Shown one piece after another: positions 23,317 to 32,948 of a DNA stretch of 38,309 bases. Made by a program: the position numbers and the translations under genes. Source of the DNA: an uncultured Oscillospiraceae bacterium (lineage in GTDB: Bacteria > Bacillota > Clostridia > Oscillospirales > Oscillospiraceae); assembly GCA_944387615.1 (NCBI GenBank), contig CALXFP010000006.1:1-38309 (forward strand), given 5' to 3'. How positions within the stretch are numbered: the stretch's first letter is position 1; each line of letters begins with the position of its first letter. Under the pieces are notes generated by a model. It was not told where the DNA came from, did no database searches, and saw nothing but the letters and a program-made list of their open reading frames with translations.

Positions 23317-24765
23317 ATGGTTACGTTTATTCTCTCCATCGCGCTCCTGGTATTGGGTTACGTGTTTTACGGCAAACGCGTAGACCGGATTTTCGGTTCC
23401 GATGACCGGGAAACACCCGCCATTACTCTGAATGACGGTGTTGACTTTGTCCCCATGAAGGGTTGGAAAATTTTCCTGGTTCAGCTGCTGAACATCGCTG
23501 GTCTGGGCCCCATCTTCGGTGCTCTGAACGGTGCTCTGTTTGGCCCCATCGTGTATCTGTGGATCGTCTTCGGTACCATTTTTGCCGGCGGTGTCCATGA
23601 CTACATGTGCGGCATGCTGTCCATGCGCCACGAAGGCGCCAGCATTTCCGAGATCACCGGTAAATACCTGGGCAATGTTATGCTGCAGGTTATGCGTGTG
23701 TTCTCCGTTGTTCTGCTGGTCATGGTCGGCGTTGTGTTCTCCAAGGGTCCTGCCGGTCTGCTGGCTATGCTGACTCCTGAGAGCCTGGACGCTACCTTCT
23801 GGCTGTGGGTCATCATCGTCTACTACTTCATCGCGACCTTCGTTCCCATCGACAAGGTGATCGGCAAGGTTTACCCCCTGTTCGGTATCTGCCTGATCGT
23901 CATGGCTGTGGGCGTCGCCGGTGTTCTGATGTTCTCCGGTGACTACAAGATGCCCGAACTGTGGAACAACTTCTCCAATCAGCATGCAGCCGGCACCAAT
24001 GTATGGCCCTTCATGTTCATCACTGTGGCCTGCGGCGCTATCTCCGGCTTCCATGCCACTCAGTCCCCCATGATGGCTCGCTGCTGCACCAGCGAGAAGC
24101 AGGGCCACAAGGTCTTCTACGGCGCCATGGTTGCTGAGGGTGTCATCGCTATGGTTTGGGCTGCCGCTGGTGTTTCCTTCTACGAAAACAGCCAGGCTCT
24201 GCTGGAAGCAGGCGCCGGTGTCAACGCCGTCGTCTATGAAATCTGCAACACCACCATGGGCAAGCTGGGCGGCGTTCTGGCTATGCTGGGTGTTATTGCC
24301 TGCCCCATCACCTCCGGTGATACCGCTTACCGCAGCGCTCGTCTGACTCTGGCTGACTGGTTCAAGATCGACCAGAAGGATTGGAAGAAGCGTCTGCTGC
24401 TGACCGTGCCTCTGCTGGGAGTCGGTGCTGCTATTTGCCAGATCGACTACTCCGTGGTATGGCGTTACTTCTCCTGGTCCAACCAGACTTTGGCTATGAT
24501 CGCTCTGTGGGCTGCTGCTATGTACCTGGTACAGAACGGTAAGAACTACTGGATGTGCGCTGTTCCTGCCACTTTCATGACCGGCGTATCCATTACTTAC
24601 TTCTTTGCCGCTCCTGAGTGCATGGGCCTGCTGTGGAAGCCCATGGGCATCCCCTACAGCACCTACTACCCCATCGCCATTGTAATTGGTCTGGTAGCCG
24701 CTGTTGCCTTCCTGCTGCTGTTCCAGAAGAAGGCCGCCGCTTACAAGACTCCTTTGGCTAAGTAA
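23317..24765 (+). CDS. CstA-family carbon starvation protein (short form)
   Basis: A 482-residue polytopic membrane protein. GKRVDRIFG, PMKGWKIFLVQLLNIAGLGPIFGA, GGVHDYMCGMLSMRHEGASISEITGKYLG and GFHATQSPMMARC are typical CstA sequences. It is much shorter than E. coli CstA (about 700 residues) and matches the shorter CstA form in Gram-positive anaerobes. CstA proteins transport pyruvate and/or peptides; which applies here is unknown. The ATG at 23317 has AGGAGGA 6 bases upstream. Codon choice (many GGT, GCT, CTG) suggests high expression. A single-gene unit with its own promoter and terminator. Confidence 0.93.
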   Translation: MVTFILSIALLVLGYVFYGKRVDRIFGSDDRETPAITLNDGVDFVPMKGWKIFLVQLLNIAGLGPIFGALNGALFGPIVYLWIVFGTIFAGGVHDYMCGMLSMRHEGASISEITGKYLGNVMLQVMRVFSVVLLVMVGVVFSKGPAGLLAMLTPESLDATFWLWVIIVYYFIATFVPIDKVIGKVYPLFGICLIVMAVGVAGVLMFSGDYKMPELWNNFSNQHAAGTNVWPFMFITVACGAISGFHATQSPMMARCCTSEKQGHKVFYGAMVAEGVIAMVWAAAGVSFYENSQALLEAGAGVNAVVYEICNTTMGKLGGVLAMLGVIACPITSGDTAYRSARLTLADWFKIDQKDWKKRLLLTVPLLGVGAAICQIDYSVVWRYFSWSNQTLAMIALWAAAMYLVQNGKNYWMCAVPATFMTGVSITYFFAAPECMGLLWKPMGIPYSTYYPIAIVIGLVAAVAFLLLFQKKAAAYKTPLAK

Positions 24766-24772
24766 ATGACCG

Positions 24773-24808
24773 CTGGCAGCGAACCAAAAGTTCGCTGCCA
24801 GTTTTCTT
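24773..24808 (+). terminator. Intrinsic terminator after cstA
   Basis: A perfect 12-base-pair stem CTGGCAGCGAAC/GTTCGCTGCCAG (24773-24784, 24790-24801) with a 5-base loop and TTTTCTT. Confidence 0.92.
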
Positions 24809-24814
24809 AAGCGC

Positions 24815-24850
24815 AAAAAGAACCTCCTGCCAAATTCATGGCAGGAGGTT
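24815..24850 (-). terminator. Intrinsic terminator after ftsH
   Basis: On the minus strand a perfect 12-base-pair stem (arms 24839-24850 and 24821-24832, 6-base loop) is followed by a short T run (24819-24815). It ends the gdpP-to-ftsH block. Confidence 0.9.
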
Positions 24851-24854
24851 TGTT

Positions 24855-26729
24855 TTACTCTTTGGTTTCCTCAAATCCATCAAACAGGGCTGTGGAAGAG
24901 GCATCCTCTACCTTCTGACCCTTCATCAGGGCCTCAAATTGCTCGCCTGTCATGGATTCTTTCTCCAGGAGGAAGTCCACCACCTGGTGGAGTTTGTCGG
25001 CATTATCTCTGAGAATCTGCTTGCACTGATCATACGCTTTGTCAATCAGGGCTTTGACTTCATCATCGATGGTACCGGCTACCTTTTCCGAATAGCTCTT
25101 GGTAGTCTGGTAGTCCCGCCCGATGAAGACCTCTCCGCCGTCCAGATAGGATACGCTACCCAGCTTTTCGCACATGCCGTACCGGGCTACCATGTCCCGG
25201 GCCAGCTTGGTTGCCCGATCAATGTCATTGGAAGCACCGACGGAGATATCACCCAGGAACAGGGCTTCCGCCACGCGGCCGCCAAGCAGGGATACAATCT
25301 GTTCGTACATCTGATTGCGGGTCAGGTTGGCAGAATCATCCACAGGCAGGTACCAGGTAGCGCCCAGAGAATTTCCCCGTGGTATGATGGTAATGTGCCG
25401 CACCGGGTCGTGGGTGGGCAGATTGTACATGGCAATGGCATGGCCGGCCTCGTGAATTGCAGTTTCCTTCAAATCCTTCCGGGTCTGTACCCGGCTCTTT
25501 TTGGCGGGGCCTGCGGTGATCTTCATCAGGGCTTCGTTCAGATCTTCCATGGTCAGCACCGGACGGTTGTCTCTGGCTGCCATGATGGCTGCTTCGTTAA
25601 GCAGATTGCTCAGATCTGCGCCGGTGAAACCGGCAGTGGAGCGAGCCACGGTTTTCAGGTTCACGGAAGCATCCAGCTTTTTGCCCTTGGCATGGACTTT
25701 CAGGATTTCCTCCCGGCCCTTTACATCCGGACGGCCCACATGAATCTGCCGGTCAAAGCGGCCGGGGCGAAGCAGTGCCGGGTCCAGAATGTCCGGCCGG
25801 TTGGTTGCCGCCAGAACGATGATGCCCTCGGTCCGGCTGAAACCGTCCATTTCTACCAACAGCTGGTTCAAGGTCTGTTCTTTTTCGTCGTGACCGCCGC
25901 CCAGGCCAGAGCCGCGCTTGCGGCCTACTGCGTCAATCTCGTCAATGAAGATAATGGCGGGAGCGATCTTCTTTGCCTGCTCAAACAGGTCCCGGACACG
26001 GCTGGCACCCACACCGACATACATTTCTACAAAGTCGGAACCGGAGATGGACAGGAACTGCACATCCGCCTCTCCCGCCACCGCTCTGGCCAGCAGGGTC
26101 TTACCAGTACCGGGAGGGCCAACCAGCAGCATACCGTGAGGAATCCGGGCGCCGATCTCCGTAAACTTTTCGGGATTGCGCAGGAAATCCACCACTTCCT
26201 GCAATTCATCCTTCTCTTCATCGGCACCGGCTACGTCGGCAAAGGTTACTTTCTTTCCTTCGGGAACCCCCAGCACTGTCCGGGCTTTGCCAAAATTGCT
26301 CAGAGGGTTCGAATTATTTGCCCGGTTCATAAAGATTGCCCAGATGAACAGGATTACCAGCCCGGCAATGACCAGGGGCAGAATCAATTCATAGGGGGAA
26401 AATCCTTCATCCGGAACAAAGTGATAGTATTCCAGCACACCAGCCTGCTTTTGCTCGCTCAGCAGCTGTCCCATCTCCTCGAGGAAAAATTCTGGTTCGG
26501 CCAGAGCTGCCACCAGGGTGGTTTCCCCGTTATAAGGTGTGTACAAGTTAAGTTCGATCAGATCATCCTCCACCACAAAACTCCGAACCTGCTCCTGCTG
26601 GAACAGCTCCACAATTTCAGAATAGGGAATCTGATTCACCTCTTTGTTCAGCAGTTCCTTTGCCCAGGTAAAAATGGCAATCAGGACTACCAAGTAAACA
26701 ATCAGAGGTATGAATCTACGGTTCTTCAA
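24855..26729 (-). CDS. ftsH: ATP-dependent zinc metalloprotease FtsH
   Basis: A 624-residue membrane AAA+ protease that degrades unfolded and regulatory membrane and cytosolic proteins. Order: membrane helix at about 7-23, an extracytoplasmic domain, a second helix at about 113-134, AAA module with Walker A GPPGTGKT (204-211), Walker B IIFIDEID and the second region of homology ([20 protein letters not shown]), then the M41 peptidase with HEAGH (H426, E427, H430). All key residues are present and the length is normal. Last gene of the tilS-hpt-ftsH cluster; its GTTCTTCA-type start region overlaps a weak site upstream. Confidence 0.98.
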   Translation of the reverse strand: MKNRRFIPLIVYLVVLIAIFTWAKELLNKEVNQIPYSEIVELFQQEQVRSFVVEDDLIELNLYTPYNGETTLVAALAEPEFFLEEMGQLLSEQKQAGVLEYYHFVPDEGFSPYELILPLVIAGLVILFIWAIFMNRANNSNPLSNFGKARTVLGVPEGKKVTFADVAGADEEKDELQEVVDFLRNPEKFTEIGARIPHGMLLVGPPGTGKTLLARAVAGEADVQFLSISGSDFVEMYVGVGASRVRDLFEQAKKIAPAIIFIDEIDAVGRKRGSGLGGGHDEKEQTLNQLLVEMDGFSRTEGIIVLAATNRPDILDPALLRPGRFDRQIHVGRPDVKGREEILKVHAKGKKLDASVNLKTVARSTAGFTGADLSNLLNEAAIMAARDNRPVLTMEDLNEALMKITAGPAKKSRVQTRKDLKETAIHEAGHAIAMYNLPTHDPVRHITIIPRGNSLGATWYLPVDDSANLTRNQMYEQIVSLLGGRVAEALFLGDISVGASNDIDRATKLARDMVARYGMCEKLGSVSYLDGGEVFIGRDYQTTKSYSEKVAGTIDDEVKALIDKAYDQCKQILRDNADKLHQVVDFLLEKESMTGEQFEALMKGQKVEDASSTALFDGFEETKE

Positions 26730-26743
26730 TGGGCGCGTTCTCC

Positions 26744-27283
26744 TTACTTTTCATATACTTCCGGCTTCAAAATGCCGACAAAGGGAAGGTTGCGATATTT
26801 TTCATTATAATCCAGACCGTAACCAACCACAAATTCATTGGGGATGGTAAAGCCCACATAATCTGCCTGCAGCGTTACGCCGGGATTTCTGCGCTCGGGT
26901 TTGTCCAGAAGGGTGCAAATCTTCAAGGATGCGGGTTCCTTGGATTTCAGGTGCTCTACGGTGTAGCTCAGGGAATTGCCGGTATCAAAGATATCCTCCA
27001 GAATCAGTACATGCCGTCCCTTGATATCCGTGGTAATATCCTGGCGCACCGTCATTCCGGAAGAATTGGTTCCTTTATAGGAAGAAATCCACATAAAGTC
27101 AATTTGGCTGGGGACCTTGATCTGACGGATCATGTCGGCGTAGAAAACCACCACGCCCTTCAGCACGCCCACGATTACTGGGTTTTTATCCGCGTACTCG
27201 GCGGTCAAAATCTGTCCCAGCTGGGCAATGCGCTCTTGAATCTGTTCCTCCGTCAGCAGGATCTTCTGAATATCTTTTTCCAT
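26744..27283 (-). CDS. hpt: Hypoxanthine phosphoribosyltransferase
   Basis: A 179-residue type I phosphoribosyltransferase that makes IMP or GMP from hypoxanthine or guanine and PRPP. The PRPP motif VLILEDIFDTGNS (about 92-104) is intact; GVLKGVVVFYADMIR and the flexible-loop SSYKGTNSSG are typical, as is the C-terminal VGYGLDYNEKYRNLPFVG. GGAGAG precedes the ATG at 27283. It begins one base after the tilS stop codon and is followed by ftsH 14 bases later; this order is conserved in Firmicutes. Confidence 0.97.
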   Translation of the reverse strand: MEKDIQKILLTEEQIQERIAQLGQILTAEYADKNPVIVGVLKGVVVFYADMIRQIKVPSQIDFMWISSYKGTNSSGMTVRQDITTDIKGRHVLILEDIFDTGNSLSYTVEHLKSKEPASLKICTLLDKPERRNPGVTLQADYVGFTIPNEFVVGYGLDYNEKYRNLPFVGILKPEVYEK

Positions 27284-27284
27284 A

Positions 27285-28562
27285 TTACTCTCCCTTTCTT
27301 TCTGTCTTTTGAAAACAGATGGTCACGGCAGGCAGCGATGCTGCCGCACGATCACAATGAACACCAATGGAATATACACCCAAAATCCCCGCTTCATCGC
27401 AAACAACCGGAATCTGCTGCCGCTGGGCAGCGGGGATTTTGTAATCAATGAACAACTTTTTCAGCGGTTTGCTCCCGCCGGGACGGCGTAAAACATCACC
27501 GGGCTGCCTGTGGCGCAGAAGGATCTCCCCTTGCGGGTGAACCGTGAAGCAATCGGCTGTCTGCACCAACGAAGACGCGGGGAAACAAGTCACCCGCAGC
27601 CCCGGCAGCTCCACTTCCCCGGGACATGTCAACACACAGCTTTCCCAGTCGGGAACCTCTTGCAGCACTTCCAGCCGCTCGTACTTTCTCGACAGCGTTA
27701 CGCCGCCGGGGAAGGCAGCTCTGGCAGAGGGATTTTCGGAGAAAACCAGAGACTCTGCCAGGGAAATATGGGTTTGCTCCGGCTCTTTTACCCCGTTTTG
27801 TTTCAAAAACAGTTCCAGCATCCGGCTTCGCTGGCTGCGGGACATGGCAGCGAGCTCAGAAACATCCGGCAGTTGGTCAAACTGGGAAAGTTTCGCAAGC
27901 TGTTTTTCATCTTCCCGAAGCCGCAGAGCCATTTGAGATAGATTTTCGGAGATGCGGGGGTTTTCCTGCCGCAGCAGCGGCATCATATGATGGCGGATGC
28001 GGTTGCGCAGAAACCCATCGCTGCCGTTGGAGCTGTCCTCCACATGGGAAAGGCTCCACTCTTCCAGAAAGTCTTCCACTTCCTGTCGGGTAATGGTGAG
28101 CATGGGGCGGATCACATTTCCCTGAACGGGAGAAATTCCCCCCAGGCCTTTCAGTCCCGTTCCCCGAATCAAGTGCATCAGCACCGTCTCTGCATTGTCA
28201 TCCGCAGTATGGGCGGTGGCAATTTTTCCGGGAAGACTCTTTAAAAAAGTGTAGCGGGCATCCCGGGCGGCGGCTTCCAGGCCCTTTTTCCCGGCAGTAA
28301 TTCTGCCCTGGCCCAAATGCAGCGGAATGTCAAATTGGTGGCAGAGCGACCGGACAAATGCTTCATCCCGATCGGACTCATCGCCGCGCAAATGGTGGTT
28401 AAAGTGAGCTGCTTCCAGGGTAATCTGTTCTTTTTCCTTCAGCAGATACATTGCAAACAGCAGCGCCACAGAATCAGCACCGCCGGAAACAGCGCAGATC
28501 ACCCGGTCCCCAGGCTGCAGCATCTCCTGCTCCCGTAGAAAGCACCGCAGTTTATTCAGCAT
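27285..28562 (-). CDS. tilS: tRNA(Ile)-lysidine synthase
   Basis: A 425-residue enzyme that changes the wobble C34 of tRNA-Ile(CAU) to lysidine, so that it reads AUA. The N-terminal PP-loop is SGGADS (26-31); HFNHHLRG and RDARYTFL follow, and GTGLKGLGGI with RPML mark the TilS family. The C-terminal domain (from about 340) has RHRQPGDVLRRPGGSKPLKKLFID. I chose the ATG at 28562, where the family starts and a GGGAGTGGAAG site lies upstream; it overlaps the dnaB 3' end by 11 bases. An in-frame extension to 28601 would lie inside dnaB. Confidence 0.96.
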   Translation of the reverse strand: MLNKLRCFLREQEMLQPGDRVICAVSGGADSVALLFAMYLLKEKEQITLEAAHFNHHLRGDESDRDEAFVRSLCHQFDIPLHLGQGRITAGKKGLEAAARDARYTFLKSLPGKIATAHTADDNAETVLMHLIRGTGLKGLGGISPVQGNVIRPMLTITRQEVEDFLEEWSLSHVEDSSNGSDGFLRNRIRHHMMPLLRQENPRISENLSQMALRLREDEKQLAKLSQFDQLPDVSELAAMSRSQRSRMLELFLKQNGVKEPEQTHISLAESLVFSENPSARAAFPGGVTLSRKYERLEVLQEVPDWESCVLTCPGEVELPGLRVTCFPASSLVQTADCFTVHPQGEILLRHRQPGDVLRRPGGSKPLKKLFIDYKIPAAQRQQIPVVCDEAGILGVYSIGVHCDRAAASLPAVTICFQKTERKGE

Positions 28563-29889
28563 GCTTCCACTCCCGATCCGCAAAGGTCTGGTACTGGCCA
28601 ATCCATTGCAGCTTCACCGTTCCGGTTTCGCCGTGACGGTTTTTTGCCACGATACACTCGGCAACGCCTTTGTCTTCCGAGTTTTCATTATAATATTCGT
28701 CCCGGTACAGGAACATGACGGAGTCGGCGTCCTGCTCGATAGCGCCGGATTCTCGAAGGTCGGACAAAATGGGCCGTTTATCCGTTCGGCTTTCCACCGC
28801 ACGGGACAACTGGCTCAGACAAATGACCGGTACGTTCAGTTCCTTTGCCATAATCTTCAACGAACGGGAAATTTCGCCAACCACTACCACGCGGTTTTCG
28901 CTATTCTTGCCGTAACCGGAGCCTTGCATCAGCTGCAAATAGTCAATGACCACCAATCCCAGATTGTCCAGCCGGCGGCACTTGGCATTGATGTCCGCCA
29001 CCGTAACGGTAGGATTGTCATCAATACGGATATCCGTTTGACTCAGAGCAGCGGAGGCCATGCACAATTTGGTCCATTCTTCTTCGCTGAGTTTGCCGGT
29101 AGCCAACTTTTGCAGTTCCACAAAGCTTTCAATGGCCAGAAGACGCATAGCCAGCTGCTCACGGGACATTTCCAGGTTGAAAACCGCCACGGTTTTTTTA
29201 TACTTTTTCGCCACATTGATGCCAATGTTCAGGGCAAAGGCAGATTTACCCATGGCGGGACGGGCTGCCACCAGCAGAAGGTCGGATTTGTTCAGGCCGT
29301 TGATTTTGGTATCCAGATCCCGCATACCGGTACTCAGACCGGGAATCAGAGAATCCGACTGGGCCAGTTCTGTCAGCCGGTCAAAAACCTTATGCAGGGT
29401 GGTTCCGATATGTTCCAGGCTGTCTCCCCGCTCACCTTTTCGCAGTGCGTAGATTTTCCGCTCGGCGGATTCCAGCATTTCCGACGGGGTGCCCACTTCT
29501 TCGTGCACCATTTCGGCAATGTCGGAAGCCGCCTGGTTCAGGCCCCGGAGCATGGATTTGTCCCGGACAATATTGGCGTAGCGCACCACGTTGGCGGCTG
29601 TGGGGGTGATTTCCATAAGCTGAAGGATGTAATCCCGGGAGTTATCGTGGTAGTATCCCAGCTCCTTCAGCTTATCCAGTACGGTAACAGGGTCAATGGT
29701 CTGGGAGAAATTAAACATGGTGTAGATGGTTTCATAAATTTCCCGGTTCTGCTGGAGGTAAAAATCCTCCGGCTTTACCAGCCCCACCACCTCTGTGATG
29801 CAGCGGCTGTCAATCAGGATGGAACCCAGAACAGCCTGCTCCGCTTCCAGCGACTGGGGCTGCTGCCGGGAGAGCAGTTCTTCGTCCAT
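28552..29889 (-). CDS. dnaB: Replicative DNA helicase DnaB
   Basis: A 445-residue hexameric 5'-3' helicase at the replication fork (called DnaC in Bacillus). The N-terminal DnaB domain (about 10-110) has SLEAEQAVLGSIL; the RecA-like domain has Walker A RPAMGKSAFAL (210-220), FNLEMSREQLAMR, Walker B LVVIDYLQLM and LSQLSRAVE. The length is normal and there is no intein. It lies downstream of rplI in the usual Firmicutes order and overlaps tilS. Confidence 0.97.
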   Translation of the reverse strand: MDEELLSRQQPQSLEAEQAVLGSILIDSRCITEVVGLVKPEDFYLQQNREIYETIYTMFNFSQTIDPVTVLDKLKELGYYHDNSRDYILQLMEITPTAANVVRYANIVRDKSMLRGLNQAASDIAEMVHEEVGTPSEMLESAERKIYALRKGERGDSLEHIGTTLHKVFDRLTELAQSDSLIPGLSTGMRDLDTKINGLNKSDLLLVAARPAMGKSAFALNIGINVAKKYKKTVAVFNLEMSREQLAMRLLAIESFVELQKLATGKLSEEEWTKLCMASAALSQTDIRIDDNPTVTVADINAKCRRLDNLGLVVIDYLQLMQGSGYGKNSENRVVVVGEISRSLKIMAKELNVPVICLSQLSRAVESRTDKRPILSDLRESGAIEQDADSVMFLYRDEYYNENSEDKGVAECIVAKNRHGETGTVKLQWIGQYQTFADREWKHAE

Positions 29890-29916
29890 GTTGTCTCTCC
29901 TCTCAAAATATGGGGA

Positions 29917-30363
29917 TTAGCCCTCCACGATCTTTACGGTCAGGGGGGCAGTGATCTCGTAACCCAGCTTGCAGGTCACGGTGTAGGTGCCTGCGTTCTT
30001 GATGGGGTCGGAAATGACGATCTTGCGCTTATCCAGCTTGATAGATGCCTGCTTTTCCAGGGCATCGGCAATTTCCTGGTTGGTGATGGAACCGAACAGC
30101 CGGCCATTGCCGCCGCCCTTGGCGGTGACGGTGACGGTCAGTTCCCGCAGGGTCTTAGATGTGGCCATGGCTTCTGCCTTTTCCCGGGCGATGCGCTCCT
30201 GGGTGGCCTTATCGTTCATCCGCATGGTATTGATGGCATCGGGAGTTGCCTCGATGGCAATCTTCCGGGGCAGCATAAAATTGCGGGCGTAGCCGTCGGA
30301 AACCTCCAGCATCTGGCCCTTCTTGCCCTTGCCCTTCACATCCTGCAGCAAAATAACTTTCAT
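29917..30363 (-). CDS. rplI: 50S ribosomal protein L9
   Basis: A 148-residue ribosomal protein that binds 23S rRNA near the L1 stalk. The L9 signature is plain: [32 protein letters not shown], then a long charged connecting helix (about 45-75) and the C-terminal domain with [16 protein letters not shown]. The length is exactly that of the family. AAAAGGAG lies before the ATG. An intercistronic hairpin (30384-30413) lies just upstream. Confidence 0.98.
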   Translation of the reverse strand: MKVILLQDVKGKGKKGQMLEVSDGYARNFMLPRKIAIEATPDAINTMRMNDKATQERIAREKAEAMATSKTLRELTVTVTAKGGGNGRLFGSITNQEIADALEKQASIKLDKRKIVISDPIKNAGTYTVTCKLGYEITAPLTVKIVEG

Positions 30364-30383
30364 AATATACTTCTCCTTTTCCC

Positions 30384-30413
30384 GCCTTGTCTGCCGATGT
30401 TAACAGGCAAGGC
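30384..30413 (-). promoter_or_regulatory. Hairpin in the rplI leader
   Basis: On the minus strand GCCTTG (30413-30408) pairs with CAAGGC (30389-30384); after one mismatch CTG/CAG extends the stem, with a 10-base loop. It ends 20 bases before the rplI start, close to its ribosome site, with no T run, so it is more likely a processing or translational element than a terminator. Confidence 0.4.
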
Positions 30414-30419
30414 AATTGG

Positions 30420-30626
30420 TTACTTATTTTCTTCCTTGTTTGATTTTTTGTATTCGCCGTAAAGCACCACGCACACTGTCAGCGCCAGAATTCCGCAAGA
30501 CAAATAAATCCATTGAATCCACCGGGGCGTCATGTCAAGGTACCAGCGAATCCCCATCAGGGAAAAACACAGGACCGCCTGCGTAATTTGTAAAACGATT
30601 CCGATCAGCATTCGTTTTTTACTCAT
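30420..30626 (-). CDS. 68-residue two-helix membrane protein (copy 2)
   Basis: Not a family I recognise. It has a basic start (MSKKR), a hydrophobic segment (about 6-26), a short exposed loop with TPRWIQW, a second hydrophobic segment (about 39-60) and a charged C terminus (YKKSNKEENK). AAAGGAG lies 8 bases before the ATG at 30626, so the longer in-frame start at 30647 is unlikely. It shares length, topology and the TPxWxxWxYLxC pattern with the gene just upstream, so the two are tandem paralogs. It sits between gdpP and rplI in one transcript. Confidence 0.8.
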   Translation of the reverse strand: MSKKRMLIGIVLQITQAVLCFSLMGIRWYLDMTPRWIQWIYLSCGILALTVCVVLYGEYKKSNKEENK

Positions 30627-30654
30627 AGCGCTGCTCCTTTCCGGCACTTCCCGC

Positions 30655-30861
30655 TCACTTCTTTTTATGATAACGATAGTAGGCCCGGAAGGCCGCTGCC
30701 AAAGAGATCACCGCGCACAGCAGATACAGCCACACGGCCCATTGGGGCGTGGTATCTCCCACATGGTCATACAGCCGATTGATCAGAGCAGACGTACCCC
30801 AAATCAGGGTGTTGCCTACCCAAATCAGCACGACCCAGAATGCAATTCCCTTCTTTTTCAT
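30655..30861 (-). CDS. 68-residue two-helix membrane protein (copy 1)
   Basis: Not a family I recognise. It starts MKKKG and has two hydrophobic segments (about 6-26 and 40-58), a loop with a TPQWAVWLYLLC stretch and a basic end (YYRYHKKK). GGGAGGTG lies 7 bases before the ATG at 30861, which excludes the longer in-frame start at 30921 that would run into gdpP. It is 37 bases downstream of gdpP and 28 bases before its paralog. Two small membrane proteins of this kind could pair; that is only inference. Confidence 0.8.
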   Translation of the reverse strand: MKKKGIAFWVVLIWVGNTLIWGTSALINRLYDHVGDTTPQWAVWLYLLCAVISLAAAFRAYYRYHKKK

Positions 30862-30898
30862 GGCAGCACCTCCCAACGGGGCAGAAACTACACAGGCT

Positions 30899-32875
30899 CT
30901 ACTCTTCGTAGAACTTGTCAATCGACTCTACCAGCCGGTCCAGCGTCTCTTTTACGGTGGTATTCTGCACCTGAGCGCCTGCGGTGGCCGTATTGCCGCC
31001 GCCGCCCAAAGGCTCCAGAATCATCTGCACATTGGCGCTGCCAATAGAACGGGCGGAAATGATGACCTGATCCCCGTCCGGATACATGACAAAGGAGGCG
31101 GTAATTCCGCTGATGTTCAGCAGTTCATCCGCAGCCTGAGCAGCCAGCACCCGAGTAGTGGTGGTATTCAGCGCAGCAATGGCAATCTCCTGGCGGTAGA
31201 GCCGAGAGGATTTGATGATCTGGTACTTTGCCATGGTATCCTGGAAGTCATTCTGCAGCAGCTTCTTGACCTCCGTAGTATCGGCACCCAGTCTGCGCAA
31301 AATGGCAGCGGCCTCAAAGGTACGCTCACCGGTACGGACATTGAAGAACTTGGTATCCAGGCAGATGCCCGCCATCAACGCCTTGGCTTCGATGGGAAGC
31401 ACATCCTTCTTTTCCACGGTGTACAGCAGCAGTTCCGTCACCAGTTCCGCAGCGGAGGATGCGTAGGGTTCGTGGAGGTTGACCACCACAGGGTTAATAT
31501 AGTCCGCTGCCCGGCGGTGGTGGTCCACCACGCAGACTTTGGAAATGGCTTCCAGCAAAGACTTGCACTCCACCTGATCCGGGCGGTTGGTATCCACCAC
31601 AATCAGGATGCTTCGGTTGTCTGCCATCAGCAGGGCATCCTGACCGGAAATGAACACATCCCGGTACTGGGGTTCGGCACGAACCTCTTCAATCAGTTTC
31701 TGAGCGGCATTTTTCTCCAGATCCAAAACGATGTTGGCCTTCTTCCCCTTCTTCCGGCACAGGCAGCACACGCCCACGGCGGCGCCCAGGGAATCCAGGT
31801 CCGCATTCTTATGGCCCATAATAAAGACGTGACCGCTCTGTCCGATCAGCTCCATCAAAGAGTTGGCCGTGACACGGGAGCGAACCTTGCTGCGGTAATC
31901 TGCCTCCCGGTTGCGCCCGCCGTAGAAGGTAAAGTTAAACCGGTCCTTGATGACCGCCTGATCACCGCCGCGGCTCAAGGCCATTTCAATGCTCAATGCA
32001 GCAAAATTGTAACTTTCCTCAAAATTCACACCGTCCACGCCCAGGCCGATGGAAATGGTGGCCGGCAGGCCGGAGGAATTGGTAATCTCGTGGATTTTCT
32101 CCAGCAGGGAGAATTTATCCTCCGTTGCCATCTGCAGATCCCGTTTTTCAAAGATAAACAGATAGCGGTTGCGCTCCAGCTTCCGCAGCAGACCGTTATA
32201 TTCTTCCGTCCACTGGGTAATGGCGTCGCCCAGCTTGGCGTTCAGTGTGGAAATGGCGCTCTCCGTCAGATTCTTGGTCAGTTCTTCATAATTATCAATG
32301 AGGATGATGCTGACCACCGGGCGGGAGCGGATATACTCATCCCGAACCTGATACAGTTCCGTCAGATCGCTGAAATACAGCACGCCCAGAAGGGTGCCCT
32401 TGTTATCCTCGGCCCGAATGGTGGTGCCGTAGACCCGGTAGCGCCGGGAACCCAGGGTCACATCCTCAGGGCACTCCGTCTTGCCCGCCACCAGCCAATC
32501 CGTGGAAAATCCAGGCAGGATTTCATCCAGCTGCTGCTCCACCATGGCATCGGCATATCCGGTCAGATCACTGAAACGGTGGTTGGCCCAGACGATACCG
32601 CTGTCTCCCAGCCGCACCAGAACCGCTGGCAAGGGGCTTTCCCCCTGGCTGGTGGCTTCCATGGTACTGGAGATGGACTGAATATAATGCTGAATCCGAC
32701 GGTCCCGCTGGCTGCGGTTCATCAAATAGCCCAAAAATACCAGCAGCGTTACCGATGTCTCTGCTGCCGCCAGCCAGTAATGCTCTTCCAGCAGTGCTGT
32801 GGCGCAGAAAGCCGCCATAATAAAGAAGTAAATACCCATTCCGGGCCGCAAAAGTCTGCCCAGCTTTCGATTCAC
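30899..32875 (-). CDS. gdpP: Cyclic-di-AMP phosphodiesterase, GdpP family
   Basis: A 658-residue protein that hydrolyses c-di-AMP. Two membrane helices near the N terminus, a degenerate PAS domain, a degenerate GGDEF domain (about 130-300), then the DHH/DHHA1 phosphodiesterase: GHKNADLDSLGAA, VVDTNRP, VVDHHRRAADY (DHH at about 451-453), CLDTKFF and the C-terminal GGGGN motif. The start is a GTG at 32875 with AAGGAGG 9 bases upstream. Upstream in-frame ATGs at 32920 and 33013 either lack a site or lie beyond the promoter at 32949-32977. The resulting length matches Bacillus GdpP (659). First gene of the block ending in ftsH. Confidence 0.95.
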   Translation of the reverse strand: MNRKLGRLLRPGMGIYFFIMAAFCATALLEEHYWLAAAETSVTLLVFLGYLMNRSQRDRRIQHYIQSISSTMEATSQGESPLPAVLVRLGDSGIVWANHRFSDLTGYADAMVEQQLDEILPGFSTDWLVAGKTECPEDVTLGSRRYRVYGTTIRAEDNKGTLLGVLYFSDLTELYQVRDEYIRSRPVVSIILIDNYEELTKNLTESAISTLNAKLGDAITQWTEEYNGLLRKLERNRYLFIFEKRDLQMATEDKFSLLEKIHEITNSSGLPATISIGLGVDGVNFEESYNFAALSIEMALSRGGDQAVIKDRFNFTFYGGRNREADYRSKVRSRVTANSLMELIGQSGHVFIMGHKNADLDSLGAAVGVCCLCRKKGKKANIVLDLEKNAAQKLIEEVRAEPQYRDVFISGQDALLMADNRSILIVVDTNRPDQVECKSLLEAISKVCVVDHHRRAADYINPVVVNLHEPYASSAAELVTELLLYTVEKKDVLPIEAKALMAGICLDTKFFNVRTGERTFEAAAILRRLGADTTEVKKLLQNDFQDTMAKYQIIKSSRLYRQEIAIAALNTTTTRVLAAQAADELLNISGITASFVMYPDGDQVIISARSIGSANVQMILEPLGGGGNTATAGAQVQNTTVKETLDRLVESIDKFYEE

Positions 32876-32948
32876 CCAATAACGCCTCCTTCGTCCGGCT
32901 TCCCCGGCCCAAGTTCCCATGGACACACGAAGCCATACTATACCCGCT

